From the NCBI RefSeq assembly GCF_000374585.1, contig NZ_KB894647.1:170294-234293 (forward strand): a stretch of DNA of 64,000 bases, in the 5' to 3' direction. The first letter of the stretch is position 1. Each line of letters begins with the position of its first letter. A program made the position numbers and the translations under genes. This document shows, in pieces, positions 7,477 to 17,200 of the stretch. The DNA is from Phocaeicola barnesiae DSM 18169 = JCM 13652. Lineage in GTDB: Bacteria; Bacteroidota; Bacteroidia; Bacteroidales; Bacteroidaceae. Under the pieces are notes generated by a model. The model was not told the origin of the DNA. It saw only the letters and a program-made list of their open reading frames with translations, and did not search any database.

Positions 7477-10089
7477 CTATTCATCACTGACGATATAGGC
7501 GGCAATGAACTTACCTCCTCCTTCCTCATCAAATGCCTGGACAGTCGCATCCTTGATGCCAGGAAACTCACGGATAATACCTTCCACTTCTTTCAGTTCG
7601 ATACGGAAACCACGGATTTTCACCTGGCCATCCCGACGCCCTACGAACTGAATATCGCCGGACGGCAAGTAGCGGACGACATCGCCCGAACGATAAATAC
7701 GTGCATATTTCTCATTGTCCGTAAACGGGTTGGCGATATAGACTTCCTGCGTCTTTTCAGGACGGTTCAGATACCCACGGCTGACCTGGGGACCGGAAAT
7801 CCATAACTCTCCGGCTGCTCCTACCGGCAACCGGTGTCCATGATTATCCACAATGTACAGTTTCATATTATCCAATGGCTTACCAATCGGAATTTCCTTC
7901 AGTTTCTGCGTAATCCGATAGGCTGTGACAAGGATAGTGGTCTCAGTAGGCCCATAGACATTATAGAAGTTATATTCCTGAGGAGGAGCGAGCGAAACCA
8001 GTTTCTCACCACCGGTAGACAAATGTCTGAGCGAACGATTCTCGATACTGGTAGCAAACTGGTAACCTACCTGGGTAGTCATGAACGAATGTGTAACCCC
8101 ATTCTGCTCCAGGTATTCATTCAGCGCCATCAAGTCCAGACGGATTTCTTCAGGAATGATGCAGACCGTCGCTCCACATGTCAAAGCCGGATACATATCC
8201 ATCATGCTGGCATCGAATCCGAAACTGGCGTATGCTGCCACCTTATCACCGGCATGCAAGCCATAATAGGACTGGTACCAATGACAGAAAGCCACCAGAT
8301 TGCCGTGCTCCAATTGGCAACCTTTCGGTATTCCGGTAGAGCCACTGGTATAAAGCAGAATGAACAGGCTGGATGGTGACGGCGCAACAGGCTGGACTTC
8401 CGCCCGAGGCAAATCCATCAGTTCACCGGTAAACAATGTCTCCCCCTGGAACTCATCGGCCAACGGACGTAGGCCTTCATCTGCAATCAGTAGACTTACA
8501 CCGGCATCTTTCATCATGAAATTCAGACGTTCCTTCGGATAAGTCGGGTCCAGCGGCTGATACGCACATCCCGCCTTCAGGACTCCCATCGGAATGATAC
8601 CCATCCATTCGCAACGTGGAATCAGGATTGAAACCACATCTTCAGCTCCTAAACCCATCGACGCGATGCGGGCAGCAATCCGGTCGCTGATTTCATCTAT
8701 CTGTGAATAAGTAAAGCGTTTATCCTTATAAATCAATGCCACGTTATCGGGAGTCGCTTCCGCCTGTCTGCGGAACAACGAGACGATGGTCTGGGTATCA
8801 TCGTATTCACAGTCTGTCCGGTTGAAAGAATCCAATACAGTTGTCTGACTTTCAGTAACGATGCTGATGTCACGCAAAAACTCCTGCGACAGGAAACCGT
8901 TCACTACTGCCTCATAGCTTTCCATGAACTGACAGACAAGCTCTTGCGAATAGGCCTTGGCGTTGTATTCAGCAACAATCTGACACTTTCCGTTTTCAAT
9001 GAAGGCCTTCAGGTACAACTGAATGTCCAGCGGACTATCCATCAGCCAAGTTCTTTTCATGGGTTTCCCCATCATCTGCTCATTGTCAAAAAGTTCCCCA
9101 TGCCAGGCAAACATGTTGTCATATTGAGGGGCGATGTCCTGCATGAAATCTACAAACGAATAGGCTTCGTGTTTCCGACAGCCGCCCATCTGTTCCTGCC
9201 CGTTCCGAAGAAGTTCCATGACAGAGGTATCAGAAGTAAATTTCGTAAAGACCGGAACAGACTTGACAAACATACCTATCGTTCGTGCCAGACGCTTGTC
9301 CGAACGACCGTTATAGACCGTAGTAAAAAAGGATTCCTGTTCATTGTTGTATTTGGCCAGCAAGAAAGCATACGCCATGGTAAAGAAGTTGCTCTTAAAA
9401 ATGCCGTGTTCTTTACAGAAAGCATCCACAGCCTCCAGATTAACCGCCAATGTACGTCTGAGTGTCCCTTCTTCCCGTCCCTCTTCTTCCAAATCGGGTG
9501 TAAGTCCGGTAAACGTATCGGCACAGTCAAAATTCCGGGCATACCATTGCTTCCCCTCCTCAAATTCAGCCGTAGCACGCAATCCGACTTCCTCTGTAGC
9601 CTGTTCGCACAGCGTGATACATTCAGGAGCAATCGGTTCCCCGTTATAAGCCGTTTCTATATCCTGGAGAAAGATGGCCTGCGAAGTCCCGTCATTGACA
9701 ATGTGGTGAATATCTACAAATAAGTGGAAATATTCGGCATCCTTGAACAGACGTATCCGGAACAAGCGGTCTTTATGAAGGTCGAACGGCTGAATCAGGC
9801 CGGAAAGAGCCTGGTCAATGTCCTCAACCGGTTCAACATCCAACGACCACGTTTCTTCGGACAGGCCAACACTCTGCACCGGTTCGTTGTCATCGTTCAA
9901 TGCAATTCTCGTGAACAAGGCCGGATGTGCCATTACTGTCGCTTCAACTGCCTTACACAGTTTCTGACCGTCCAGGCTACCATCCAAACGAAAAACAAAT
10001 GCCGTATTATAATAAATTTCACCCACATGGTTCATGCACTCCACATAGATGCCATATTGTGATTTCGATAAAGGTGCTGTCTGTTTCAT
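7477..10089 (-). CDS. NRPS, first part: C-A (ends at an in-frame TAG)
   Basis: An 870-residue nonribosomal peptide synthetase module start. Residues 1-420 form a condensation domain with the catalytic HHIVNDG (128-134); about 440 onward is an adenylation domain with the A3 loop TSGSTGIPKG (581-590), VYGPTETT (711-718) and the A8 motif QVKIRGFRIEL. The ORF stops right after the A8 region (AAYIVSDE), before the A10 lysine and the carrier domain. The 17 codons that follow the TAG, and the whole next ORF, continue in the same frame with the missing part of the domain, so this was one protein of about 2418 residues. A condensation domain at the very start can N-acylate the first residue, as in lipo-initiating synthetases. 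My eye reading of the pocket is D-A-M-F-S-G-V-I-L-K; residue not assigned. Start ATG is 28 bases after the STAS gene. Confidence 0.92.
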   Translation of the reverse strand: MKQTAPLSKSQYGIYVECMNHVGEIYYNTAFVFRLDGSLDGQKLCKAVEATVMAHPALFTRIALNDDNEPVQSVGLSEETWSLDVEPVEDIDQALSGLIQPFDLHKDRLFRIRLFKDAEYFHLFVDIHHIVNDGTSQAIFLQDIETAYNGEPIAPECITLCEQATEEVGLRATAEFEEGKQWYARNFDCADTFTGLTPDLEEEGREEGTLRRTLAVNLEAVDAFCKEHGIFKSNFFTMAYAFLLAKYNNEQESFFTTVYNGRSDKRLARTIGMFVKSVPVFTKFTSDTSVMELLRNGQEQMGGCRKHEAYSFVDFMQDIAPQYDNMFAWHGELFDNEQMMGKPMKRTWLMDSPLDIQLYLKAFIENGKCQIVAEYNAKAYSQELVCQFMESYEAVVNGFLSQEFLRDISIVTESQTTVLDSFNRTDCEYDDTQTIVSLFRRQAEATPDNVALIYKDKRFTYSQIDEISDRIAARIASMGLGAEDVVSILIPRCEWMGIIPMGVLKAGCAYQPLDPTYPKERLNFMMKDAGVSLLIADEGLRPLADEFQGETLFTGELMDLPRAEVQPVAPSPSSLFILLYTSGSTGIPKGCQLEHGNLVAFCHWYQSYYGLHAGDKVAAYASFGFDASMMDMYPALTCGATVCIIPEEIRLDLMALNEYLEQNGVTHSFMTTQVGYQFATSIENRSLRHLSTGGEKLVSLAPPQEYNFYNVYGPTETTILVTAYRITQKLKEIPIGKPLDNMKLYIVDNHGHRLPVGAAGELWISGPQVSRGYLNRPEKTQEVYIANPFTDNEKYARIYRSGDVVRYLPSGDIQFVGRRDGQVKIRGFRIELKEVEGIIREFPGIKDATVQAFDEEGGGKFIAAYIVSDE

Positions 10090-10117
10090 AATACAAGATT
10101 ATTAGATAGGATTCATA

Positions 10118-10444
10118 TTATTCCAATGTCAGAATCTGTGAAAAACCTGTCATATCAAAAACAGATTTCACCTCCGGATTCAGATGACGGAGTATAAATT
10201 TACCTTTTTTTGAAACAATGGATTTATGTAACATCAACAAGATACGGAGCCCCGCACTGCTGATATATTCCAACCCGGAACAGTCCAACACAAGATTTAT
10301 CTGGGGAGTGCATGTATATGCCGACAGTGAATCCCCCAATTCTGTGGCAGAAAGTGTATCCAGACGTCCGTCAACCTTAGCGACGGTTTCTTCTCCATTC
10401 TGTATAATAGCTACATTCATAGTAATATATTCTTTAATGTCCAA
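10118..10444 (-). CDS. STAS-domain protein (anti-sigma-factor antagonist type)
   Basis: A 108-residue, single-domain protein of the STAS fold, related to SpoIIAA/RsbV. The family motif with the phosphorylatable serine is visible in DCSGLEYISSAGLRIL (the Ser-Ser-Ala-Gly part); the N-terminal strands (VAKVDGRLDTLSATEL) and the C-terminal helix also fit. Such proteins bind or release an anti-sigma kinase depending on serine phosphorylation, but no kinase, sigma factor or phosphatase gene lies in this window. The gene sits between the dehydrogenase-like gene (33 bases) and the NRPS (28 bases), clearly inside the operon, which is an unusual place for a regulator of this type. A second ATG at 10420 gives a 100-residue protein and is an equally good start. 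Confidence 0.88.
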   Translation of the reverse strand: MDIKEYITMNVAIIQNGEETVAKVDGRLDTLSATELGDSLSAYTCTPQINLVLDCSGLEYISSAGLRILLMLHKSIVSKKGKFILRHLNPEVKSVFDMTGFSQILTLE

Positions 10445-10477
10445 TAAAAAGCTGTTTAAATCTTCCTGAAGACCGAT

Positions 10478-11818
10478 TTACCCGATGTCATGAACCTCTT
10501 TCAATCCAATGGCTTCTGTCGGACAAACCAAGGTACACAGGCCACAACCCACACACTTTGTCTCTTCTACCTGCGGACGATGGCCGTCCCAACGGATAGC
10601 CTGATGTCCTCCGTCCTGACATGACAGATAGCACCTTCCACACCCGATACAGGACTGACGGTCTATCTCACAGACAAGCCGACGATTCCGGTTCAGTTGT
10701 TCAGGCAAAACGATATGTGGCAATGCCTTCCCACGGAATTCCTCCACCCGGTTATATCCCTTCTCCTGCATATAGATGGAAAGGCCTTCTTTCAGATGAT
10801 CGATAATCCGGTATCCATATTCCATGACAGAAGTACAGACCTGTACGGTATCACATCCCAGCAACAGAAAATCCATGGCATCACGCCAGGTTGTAATTCC
10901 TCCTATTCCGCACAAGGACACGCCGGCCAAGGGTGGATAAACTGCCAGATCGCGGATGAACCGCAGTGCAATCGGTTTTACAGCCCGTCCTGAATAACCA
11001 CCTACGGCAGATTTTCCCTCAATATCCGGAAAAGAAGAATAGTTCTCCGGATGAATGCGGGTGATACTCTTGATGGTATTGATGGCAGCTACAGAATCAG
11101 CCCCGCTAGTTACGGCAGCCACAGCCAACGGCTCCATGTTCCCCGCATTAGGAGTCATCTTTGCTATAATAGGCAGACCACATCCTTTACGGGTAGCCTG
11201 TGTATAAAGTGAAATCAACTCCGGAGACTGTCCGATGTCACTGCCCAACCCTTGCTTGGCCATCTGCGGACAGGAGAAGTTACACTCCACCATATCAGCT
11301 CCTGCCTCTTCCGCCATACGCGCGAGAGTGGTCCATTCCTCAGTAGTCTGTCCCATGATGGAAGCAATGATTACCTTCTCAGGATATTTTTCTTTCAACC
11401 GACAGAGAATATCGAAATTTTCTTCGGCAGTATAAGGTGAAAGCTGTTCCAGATTCTTGAACCCTTGAAATGAGGATGAACTTCTGGGCGGCAAACAGTC
11501 GAAACGGGGGGAAACCTCCCGGGTCTGATAAAAACTGATGGTCTTATAAGCCACCCCAGCCCATCCCTGATCAAAAGCACGGCAACACATTTCATACGAG
11601 GAGGCTATAGGTGAGGATGCCAGCAGGAAAGGATTCTCACACCGCACTCCACAGAAATCCACCGACAAGTCAGCCTTTCCGTTCACCTGCTTTTTTGTCT
11701 GACCGGACACAGCCCGACAGATGTCCCGTATCTGTATAGCATGGTCTATACGCCCACGGGCACAAGCTTTTTCACATTTCGGATCATTACAGTTCAAGCA
11801 AGCAGTACCATCCCCCAA
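10478..11818 (-). CDS. PreA/dihydropyrimidine-dehydrogenase-like Fe-S flavoprotein (main part, 5' frameshift)
   Basis: The 446 readable residues hold a Cys motif CLNCNDPKCEKAC at the start, an FMN-binding TIM barrel of the dihydroorotate/dihydropyrimidine dehydrogenase family (PFLLASSPIASS, ECNFSCPQMA, AKMTPNAGN, CGIGGITTWRDA) and a C-terminal pair of 4Fe-4S motifs (CIGCGRCYLSC and CVGCGLCTLVCP). It most resembles the PreA subunit that reduces uracil and thymine, but it also carries Fe-S motifs of the PreT/DPD N-terminus and has no FAD or NADPH domain. Where mammalian DPD has its catalytic cysteine (GLACGQ) this protein reads GSDIGQ. The frame can only be opened at a TTG here; the real start is in another frame at 11955. 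In the NRPS operon it may oxidise or reduce the peptide product (inference). Confidence 0.85.
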   Translation of the reverse strand: MGDGTACLNCNDPKCEKACARGRIDHAIQIRDICRAVSGQTKKQVNGKADLSVDFCGVRCENPFLLASSPIASSYEMCCRAFDQGWAGVAYKTISFYQTREVSPRFDCLPPRSSSSFQGFKNLEQLSPYTAEENFDILCRLKEKYPEKVIIASIMGQTTEEWTTLARMAEEAGADMVECNFSCPQMAKQGLGSDIGQSPELISLYTQATRKGCGLPIIAKMTPNAGNMEPLAVAAVTSGADSVAAINTIKSITRIHPENYSSFPDIEGKSAVGGYSGRAVKPIALRFIRDLAVYPPLAGVSLCGIGGITTWRDAMDFLLLGCDTVQVCTSVMEYGYRIIDHLKEGLSIYMQEKGYNRVEEFRGKALPHIVLPEQLNRNRRLVCEIDRQSCIGCGRCYLSCQDGGHQAIRWDGHRPQVEETKCVGCGLCTLVCPTEAIGLKEVHDIG

Positions 11819-11844
11819 CCGTAATCCAGCTCCTGATTCATTGT

Positions 11845-11955
11845 CTATATGACAGCTGCCGGACGTACGTCAGCCGGACATACCAAATCACAAACGGGAC
11901 GGAAGCACATAAGACATCTGTCGGCATCCGCCATAACTGTTCTATCCTTTTTCAT
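11845..11955 (-). pseudogene. N-terminal fragment of the dehydrogenase-like gene, cut off by a frameshift
   Basis: An ATG at 11955 opens 36 codons that include CLMCFRPVCDLVCP, the first 4Fe-4S motif expected in front of the CLNCNDPKC motif of the main ORF. A TAG at 11845-11847 ends this frame. The downstream frame, read back past its TTG, continues as HIDNESGAGLRLGDG, so a shift of one base somewhere near 11845-11860 would join the two into one protein of about 480 residues. The promoter at 12045-12077 is placed correctly for this ATG, with a leader of about 80 bases. It could also be a free-standing small ferredoxin-like peptide, but that is less likely. Confidence 0.7.
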
Positions 11956-12044
11956 AAAAGTCTGTGTTTCATAGAAAGCTATGTCACTATCCGATGAATG
12001 GACAGCATGCAGCTTTACTGAGGTTATTATTCATTTGCATCTTT

Positions 12045-12077
12045 CAAATGTAATGATTAATCTTCAGCCTGTCAAAA
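12045..12077 (-). promoter_or_regulatory. Promoter of the NRPS operon
   Basis: On the minus strand a -33 TTTG (12073-12076) and a -7 box TACATTTG (12045-12052) are 20 bases apart, matching the Bacteroides primary-sigma consensus. Transcription should start near 12038 and lead into the dehydrogenase-like gene. Apart from this promoter and the sulfatase promoter below, the 324 bases between 11956 and 12279 show nothing else I can name. Confidence 0.75.
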
Positions 12078-12238
12078 TAATCTAAAAAAAATTATGATTT
12101 TATCCATCTTCTGCCTTGCTACGACTGAAAGTCTTACAAATCAGACACAAACAAGGCTTATACATCAACGCATATCGGAAGTTCAACAAAAAAACGGTAA
12201 AGCCCTCCGGACAAGATAAGTTTTTCGACTATTTTATA

Positions 12239-12246
12239 TAGCTTTG
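12239..12246 (+). promoter_or_regulatory. -7 box of the sulfatase gene
   Basis: TAGCTTTG matches TAnnTTTG and lies 33 bases before the ATG at 12280. It overlaps the TTG codon at 12244 that would open a longer frame, which argues for the ATG as the true start. The -33 region is only T-rich (12221-12225), not a clean TTTG. Confidence 0.6.
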
Positions 12247-12279
12247 TACCATAATGAACCTATAAAAAGACCGATTGAT

Positions 12280-13851
12280 ATGAGAACACACTATCTGACA
12301 CTGGCTCTCGCCGCCCCGATAGCTACCCTGCAAGCCGTTGCTGCAACCTCGAACGGGAACCAGCCGACTGCTTCTACAGACAAACCGAACGTCATCCTTA
12401 TCTATGCCGACGATTTAGGCTACGGCGATTTGGAATGTTACGGAGCCAAGAACGTACAAACACCCCATATAAACCGTTTAGCTCAAGAAGGTATCCGGTT
12501 TACCGACGCACATGCTGTCGCAGCTACCAGTACTCCTTCCAGATATTCCCTATTGACCGGAGAATACGCCTGGAGAAAACCGGGAACCGATGTAGCCGCC
12601 GGAAATGCCGGAATGATTATCAGTCCGGGACAATTCACCCTGGCCGATATGTTCAAGAGTGTAGGATATGCCACAGGAGCTATCGGAAAATGGCATCTCG
12701 GACTGGGAGAAAAAACCGGAGAACAGGACTGGAATGCCCCTCTCTCATCTACACCCGCCGACTTAGGTTTCGACTATCATTACATCATGGCTGCTACCGC
12801 CGACCGCGTGCCCTGTGTCTTCATCGAAGATTCTCAAATAGCCAATTATGACCCTTCGGCCCCTATCGAAGTATCTTACAGACAGAATTTCCCGGGAGAA
12901 CCTACCGGAAAGGACAATCCCGAACTGCTTTACAACCTGAAGCCGAGCCACGGGCACGACATGTCCATCGTAAACGGTATCAGTCGGATAGGCTATATGA
13001 AAGGAGGAGGAAAAGCATTATGGAAAGATGAAAATATCGCCGATTCCATCACCACACATGCCATACAGTTCATTGAAAGCCACAAAGACGAACCTTTCTT
13101 CCTCTATTTCGCCACGAACGATGTCCATGTCCCCCGTTTTCCGCACGACCGCTTCCGTGGGAAGAACCCCATGGGTCTGCGCGGAGATGCCATCGCACAG
13201 TTTGACTGGTCAGTAGGAGAACTGCTGAACACGCTTGACCGTTTAGGACTGACTGAAAACACGCTGGTGATATTATCCAGCGACAACGGTCCGGTAGTAG
13301 ACGACGGTTATGCAGACGAAGCGGAAGAACGGTTGAACGGGCATCGTCCGTCCGGTCCGTGGCGTGGTAACAAGTACAGCGCTTTCGAAGGAGGAACTGC
13401 CGTACCAGCCATCGTTCGTTGGCCAGCCCGAATCCAACCAGGAAAAGAATCCGGAGCACTCATTTCGCAGATAGACTGGATGGCGTCGTTAGGAAAACTG
13501 ATAGGCGCCCGACTTCCGAAAGAATCAGCTCCCGACAGTTGGAACCGCTTAAGCACCTTATTAGGAGATGATGAGACAAATCGTCCCTGGGTCATGGAAT
13601 ATTCTTCCAACCATGTCTTATCTGTCAGATCCGGAAAGTGGAAATACATCGACCCGAGTGATGGTCCTGCCATGATTCCGTGGGGACCTAAAATAGAAAC
13701 CGGTAACCTGAGTACGCCTCAACTGTACTTATTGGATGAGAATGTATACGAACAGGAAAATGTAGCTGAAAAATATCCTGCCAAGGTATTCGAGCTGCAA
13801 AAGATAGCACGCAGGGTACGTACCAGTTCCATCTACCATGAAAACAAATAA
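12280..13851 (+). CDS. Secreted sulfatase, S-type
   Basis: A 523-residue sulfatase (alkaline phosphatase-like fold) that removes sulfate esters from glycans. The metal-site start VILIYADDLGYGD (residues 38-50) and the signature S84-T-P-S-R88 are visible. The serine in this motif marks the S-type, which needs an anaerobic sulfatase-maturating enzyme to turn Ser84 into formylglycine; none lies in this window. GKWHLG and the SSDNGP motif further on complete the active site. The N-terminus (RTHYLTLALAAPIATLQAVAA) is a signal peptide, so the enzyme acts in the periplasm or at the surface. I prefer the ATG at 12280 over an upstream TTG. A decayed second copy lies at 19213-19512. The substrate cannot be told from sequence. 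Confidence 0.92.
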   Translation: MRTHYLTLALAAPIATLQAVAATSNGNQPTASTDKPNVILIYADDLGYGDLECYGAKNVQTPHINRLAQEGIRFTDAHAVAATSTPSRYSLLTGEYAWRKPGTDVAAGNAGMIISPGQFTLADMFKSVGYATGAIGKWHLGLGEKTGEQDWNAPLSSTPADLGFDYHYIMAATADRVPCVFIEDSQIANYDPSAPIEVSYRQNFPGEPTGKDNPELLYNLKPSHGHDMSIVNGISRIGYMKGGGKALWKDENIADSITTHAIQFIESHKDEPFFLYFATNDVHVPRFPHDRFRGKNPMGLRGDAIAQFDWSVGELLNTLDRLGLTENTLVILSSDNGPVVDDGYADEAEERLNGHRPSGPWRGNKYSAFEGGTAVPAIVRWPARIQPGKESGALISQIDWMASLGKLIGARLPKESAPDSWNRLSTLLGDDETNRPWVMEYSSNHVLSVRSGKWKYIDPSDGPAMIPWGPKIETGNLSTPQLYLLDENVYEQENVAEKYPAKVFELQKIARRVRTSSIYHENK

Positions 13852-14205
13852 TAGATTCTTCTGTGCAGACAGCCCATCTAACAGGCAACAGTAATGATGT
13901 GCGTCTGCAAGTTATAGGTATATTTTCAGCCATCCATCAGCTTGGAATTGTTTATTGCTGTGTACCTAATCAGTTATAGAATTTCCTATCAGTGTATTAC
14001 TATACAGTCTATTCAATACCACCTCATACATTGAAACAATACATACTGACAACGCATAGACATTCGATGTAACAGATATGGAGCATGAACAGTGAGAGTG
14101 TGTTGGAGGTAAAGGAATAACCACAATGATTTCAGCCAAATGTCTAGAAAAAAGAACTCACGATGTTTAATATTTGAAAACAGAGAACAGAAAACAGAAT
14201 AACTT
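13852..14205. other. Intergenic, convergent gene ends
   Basis: About 350 bases between the convergent sulfatase and helicase genes. The only structure is an imperfect inverted repeat with TGCAGAC near 13864 and GTCTGCA near 13904, with a long loop and no T-run. I see no gene, promoter or clear terminator. Confidence 0.4.
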
Positions 14206-17200
14206 TTATCCCCGTGACAATACCAGCTCGGGTAACAAGACGGCAATTTCAGGTTCCTCCTTCGGAGCATTTTGGGGTTTCCAAGCCACAACAAAACATA
14301 CAGAAGCAGACCTCACTTCGTACCCTTTCTTTCTCCATTCCGACATTGTTGCCTGCATGTTTGCCGATAATTTGGCTACCGGTTTGCCATCCGATGCATT
14401 GTAGAGTGTAAAATTCCTATACTTCAGGCAGTCTCCGCTTCTCAGTGCCAGTACTTCCCGTTTGAGGTCTTTGAAATATCCTAAAAAGACGTCCTTATGC
14501 GAGAGTTGCAGCATGATCTCTTCGGGCATATTATAATGTTGTGGGTCAATGAGGTACCGGTCGGCAGGCAGCTGACTAAAGCAATCGCCGTCGGTGTGGA
14601 TAAACAATCTGTTCCGGGCACGGGTCATGCCAACGTAATACCGCCGCATTAACTGGTCGTCTTTCTGAAAATTATCAGCTATCAGCATATAGACATCGTC
14701 AAACTCACGTCCTTTTGCCTTATGAATAGTTGATACGACAACGTCTGTTCCCGACATATCACAAAAGTCTTCGACCGATGATTCAAACACAAATTCCTTG
14801 AAATCACTGACATATTTTGCTTGATTGGTCTGCTCAAACAGTTCCACGCACCGCTTCACGTATGTCAGGCTTTGGCTTCTTTCGTAAGTTGTAAAAGTGG
14901 CGCGCTTGGCTTCATTCCAAATCTCTTGGGAGATGAGGGGGGTCTTTACCTGTTTGTCGATGTACTTCAGGAAGTACCTTATTTCGGCCATGTTCCAGAA
15001 GCGGAAGCCATCCATTGTCTGTATCAGTTTGCTGCTGATACCCTGTTTCCGCAAGAGGGCTACCAGAATGACGGCTTCTTCGTTTGTTTGGGTCAGCACA
15101 CATGAGGTACCGTTTCCGCGGTGACTGATCAGGTTTTCGACGAGTGGCTGATACATATAGGCCGAGTAGTGATGTGTCACTTCCACCCCTCCGTCTTCTT
15201 CTCGCATGGAGAGGATGGGGGTAGTTTTGATTCTTTTTCGGATGAATTTGGCAAATTCGTTGGCAAAACGAACCGGATGGCGTGCGCTTCGGTAGTTCTC
15301 GGTCATTTCGATAAACCGACTGCCGCTTTCCTTGGTCAGGCGATACATGTATTCCGAGTCTGAACAGCGGAATTCGTAGATGTTCTGGTCGTCGTCGCCC
15401 ACTGCGATGACGCGCATTTCTTCGTTGTTGGTCATCAGGGCACGCACCAGTGCATATTCTTCGTCGCTCATGTCCTGTGCCTCATCTATCACCAGCACTG
15501 TTTTCCCGATTCGGTTGGGTTCCACTTCGCCCTGTTCTATCATTTCGGCAGCTTTGGCTACTACGTTTTTGGCTTCTTCCAGATTGCCTATCCGTCCCAA
15601 CAGGTCGAAACAATAGGAATGGAAGGTCTTTATTTCGATAAAGTGGGCGGCATTGCCAATCAGTTCCGTCAGCCGTTGCTTGAATTCCGTTGCCGCTGCC
15701 CTTGAGAATGTCAGCATCAGCAGTTGTTCGTGCTTGACATATTCAAGCAACAGCAGCGAGGCCAGCTTGTGGACCAGTACCCGTGTTTTTCCGCTTCCGG
15801 GGCCTGCCGCCACTACGATACAGCGCGAATCTTTGTCGGAGATGATTTCCTTCTGTCGTTGAGACAACTGACCGAACAGTTGCAGGTATTTGCCGGGGGT
15901 CAGGTTTCGTTGTATCTCGCGGGCCCTGTCTCCTTTGAAGTATTTAGTGATGAACTTTTTGTAGTCCATCTGGAAATAGTCCTGCACATATTGCAGGGCA
16001 GCGTTGTAGTCTTTCACCATCAGATTGGCATATTCACCTACAATGTGCACTTGCTGTATCTTCTGTTTGTAGAATTCGTTCAGCATCCGATAGTCATCCT
16101 GCTTGTATCTTGACTTGTTGTCTTTGAGCCTTTTGATGTCCATGGCATTGTAGAGCACCAAAAAACTGCCTTCGAGCTTGAGCGCGCCGATTTTCGACAG
16201 GTAGAGCAAGGCTTCTTCCACGTCTTCCAGTTGTAGTTCGTCCAGTCCGCTGAAGAGGGGCTGCGGGTTGGCTTTGATGTTGTTCAGCAGTTCCACCACC
16301 GAGAACTGGATGGCCTGCTGTTCGTCCGAAGCCTCTTTTCCGGCTTCGGCAGCCAGGCGGTATAGCCATTCGATAGCGAACCGGCTGATTTCCAATCGCC
16401 TTTCGAAATACTTCATAAGAGTTTCCCTATCGACCCGCAGGCTGATTTCCAAGTTGTGTGTCACATCCTCCTTCTTACAGATATAACCTTTAATAGTGAG
16501 GAAATAGAGCAGAGTCCGGATATCTTTCTCTTTGGATGTGCCGATTCCAGCATTGATAGCATTTTCATTCAGCTGTTTGCACGATATCTGCCAGGTGGTA
16601 TCGGGGATATTGTTCAGTATATACCTTTCTAACTTTGCAAAACGTTCGAGCAGCTGTCCTGATCTCCGTTCTGAACTGCCGGTGTCGATCAGATAAGCCG
16701 AAATATCTTTGCTGTCCGCCAGTATGCCTTCCTGTCGCATCCGTTCTACCACCGACAGCACTTCACCTTTGCTCAGTCCCAGTATGTCGGCCAGATAGTC
16801 AATGCGTGATTCTGCTTCCGAATCCTGTGCCTTGGCAATATGTTTCTGCGAAATCAGCGATTTGATAATTTTGACCGCTTTCTCTATTTCGTCGCTGCCG
16901 AACAGCACCGAAGCCGAGATGCGCTGCCTGGCTTCGTCCATATTGTTGACCGTAATGCCGGTGGCGTAAACATGGGGCACATTATTTCCTCTAACTAAGT
17001 ATCCGCTTTGCTCCAAAGTTGCCAGAGCTGTCCGCACCCGGGTTTCGATGTCCGATACCGAATCGTCCCATCCCGCCTTGCGGGCAATCTCCAACGCCGA
17101 GCAGCACACCCTCATGCGCTGGCGGGTAAGGTCTTTCACAGCTTTCCATACCTGTTGTATTTCACTGATGCTCAGTTTGGTCTGATTCAGCAGAATGAAG

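Noticed and set aside
1138..10469. Many long plus-strand ORFs opposite the NRPS, MATE and PPTase genes
   Set aside because: They are shadows of strongly coding minus-strand genes; none shows a recognisable domain or start signal.
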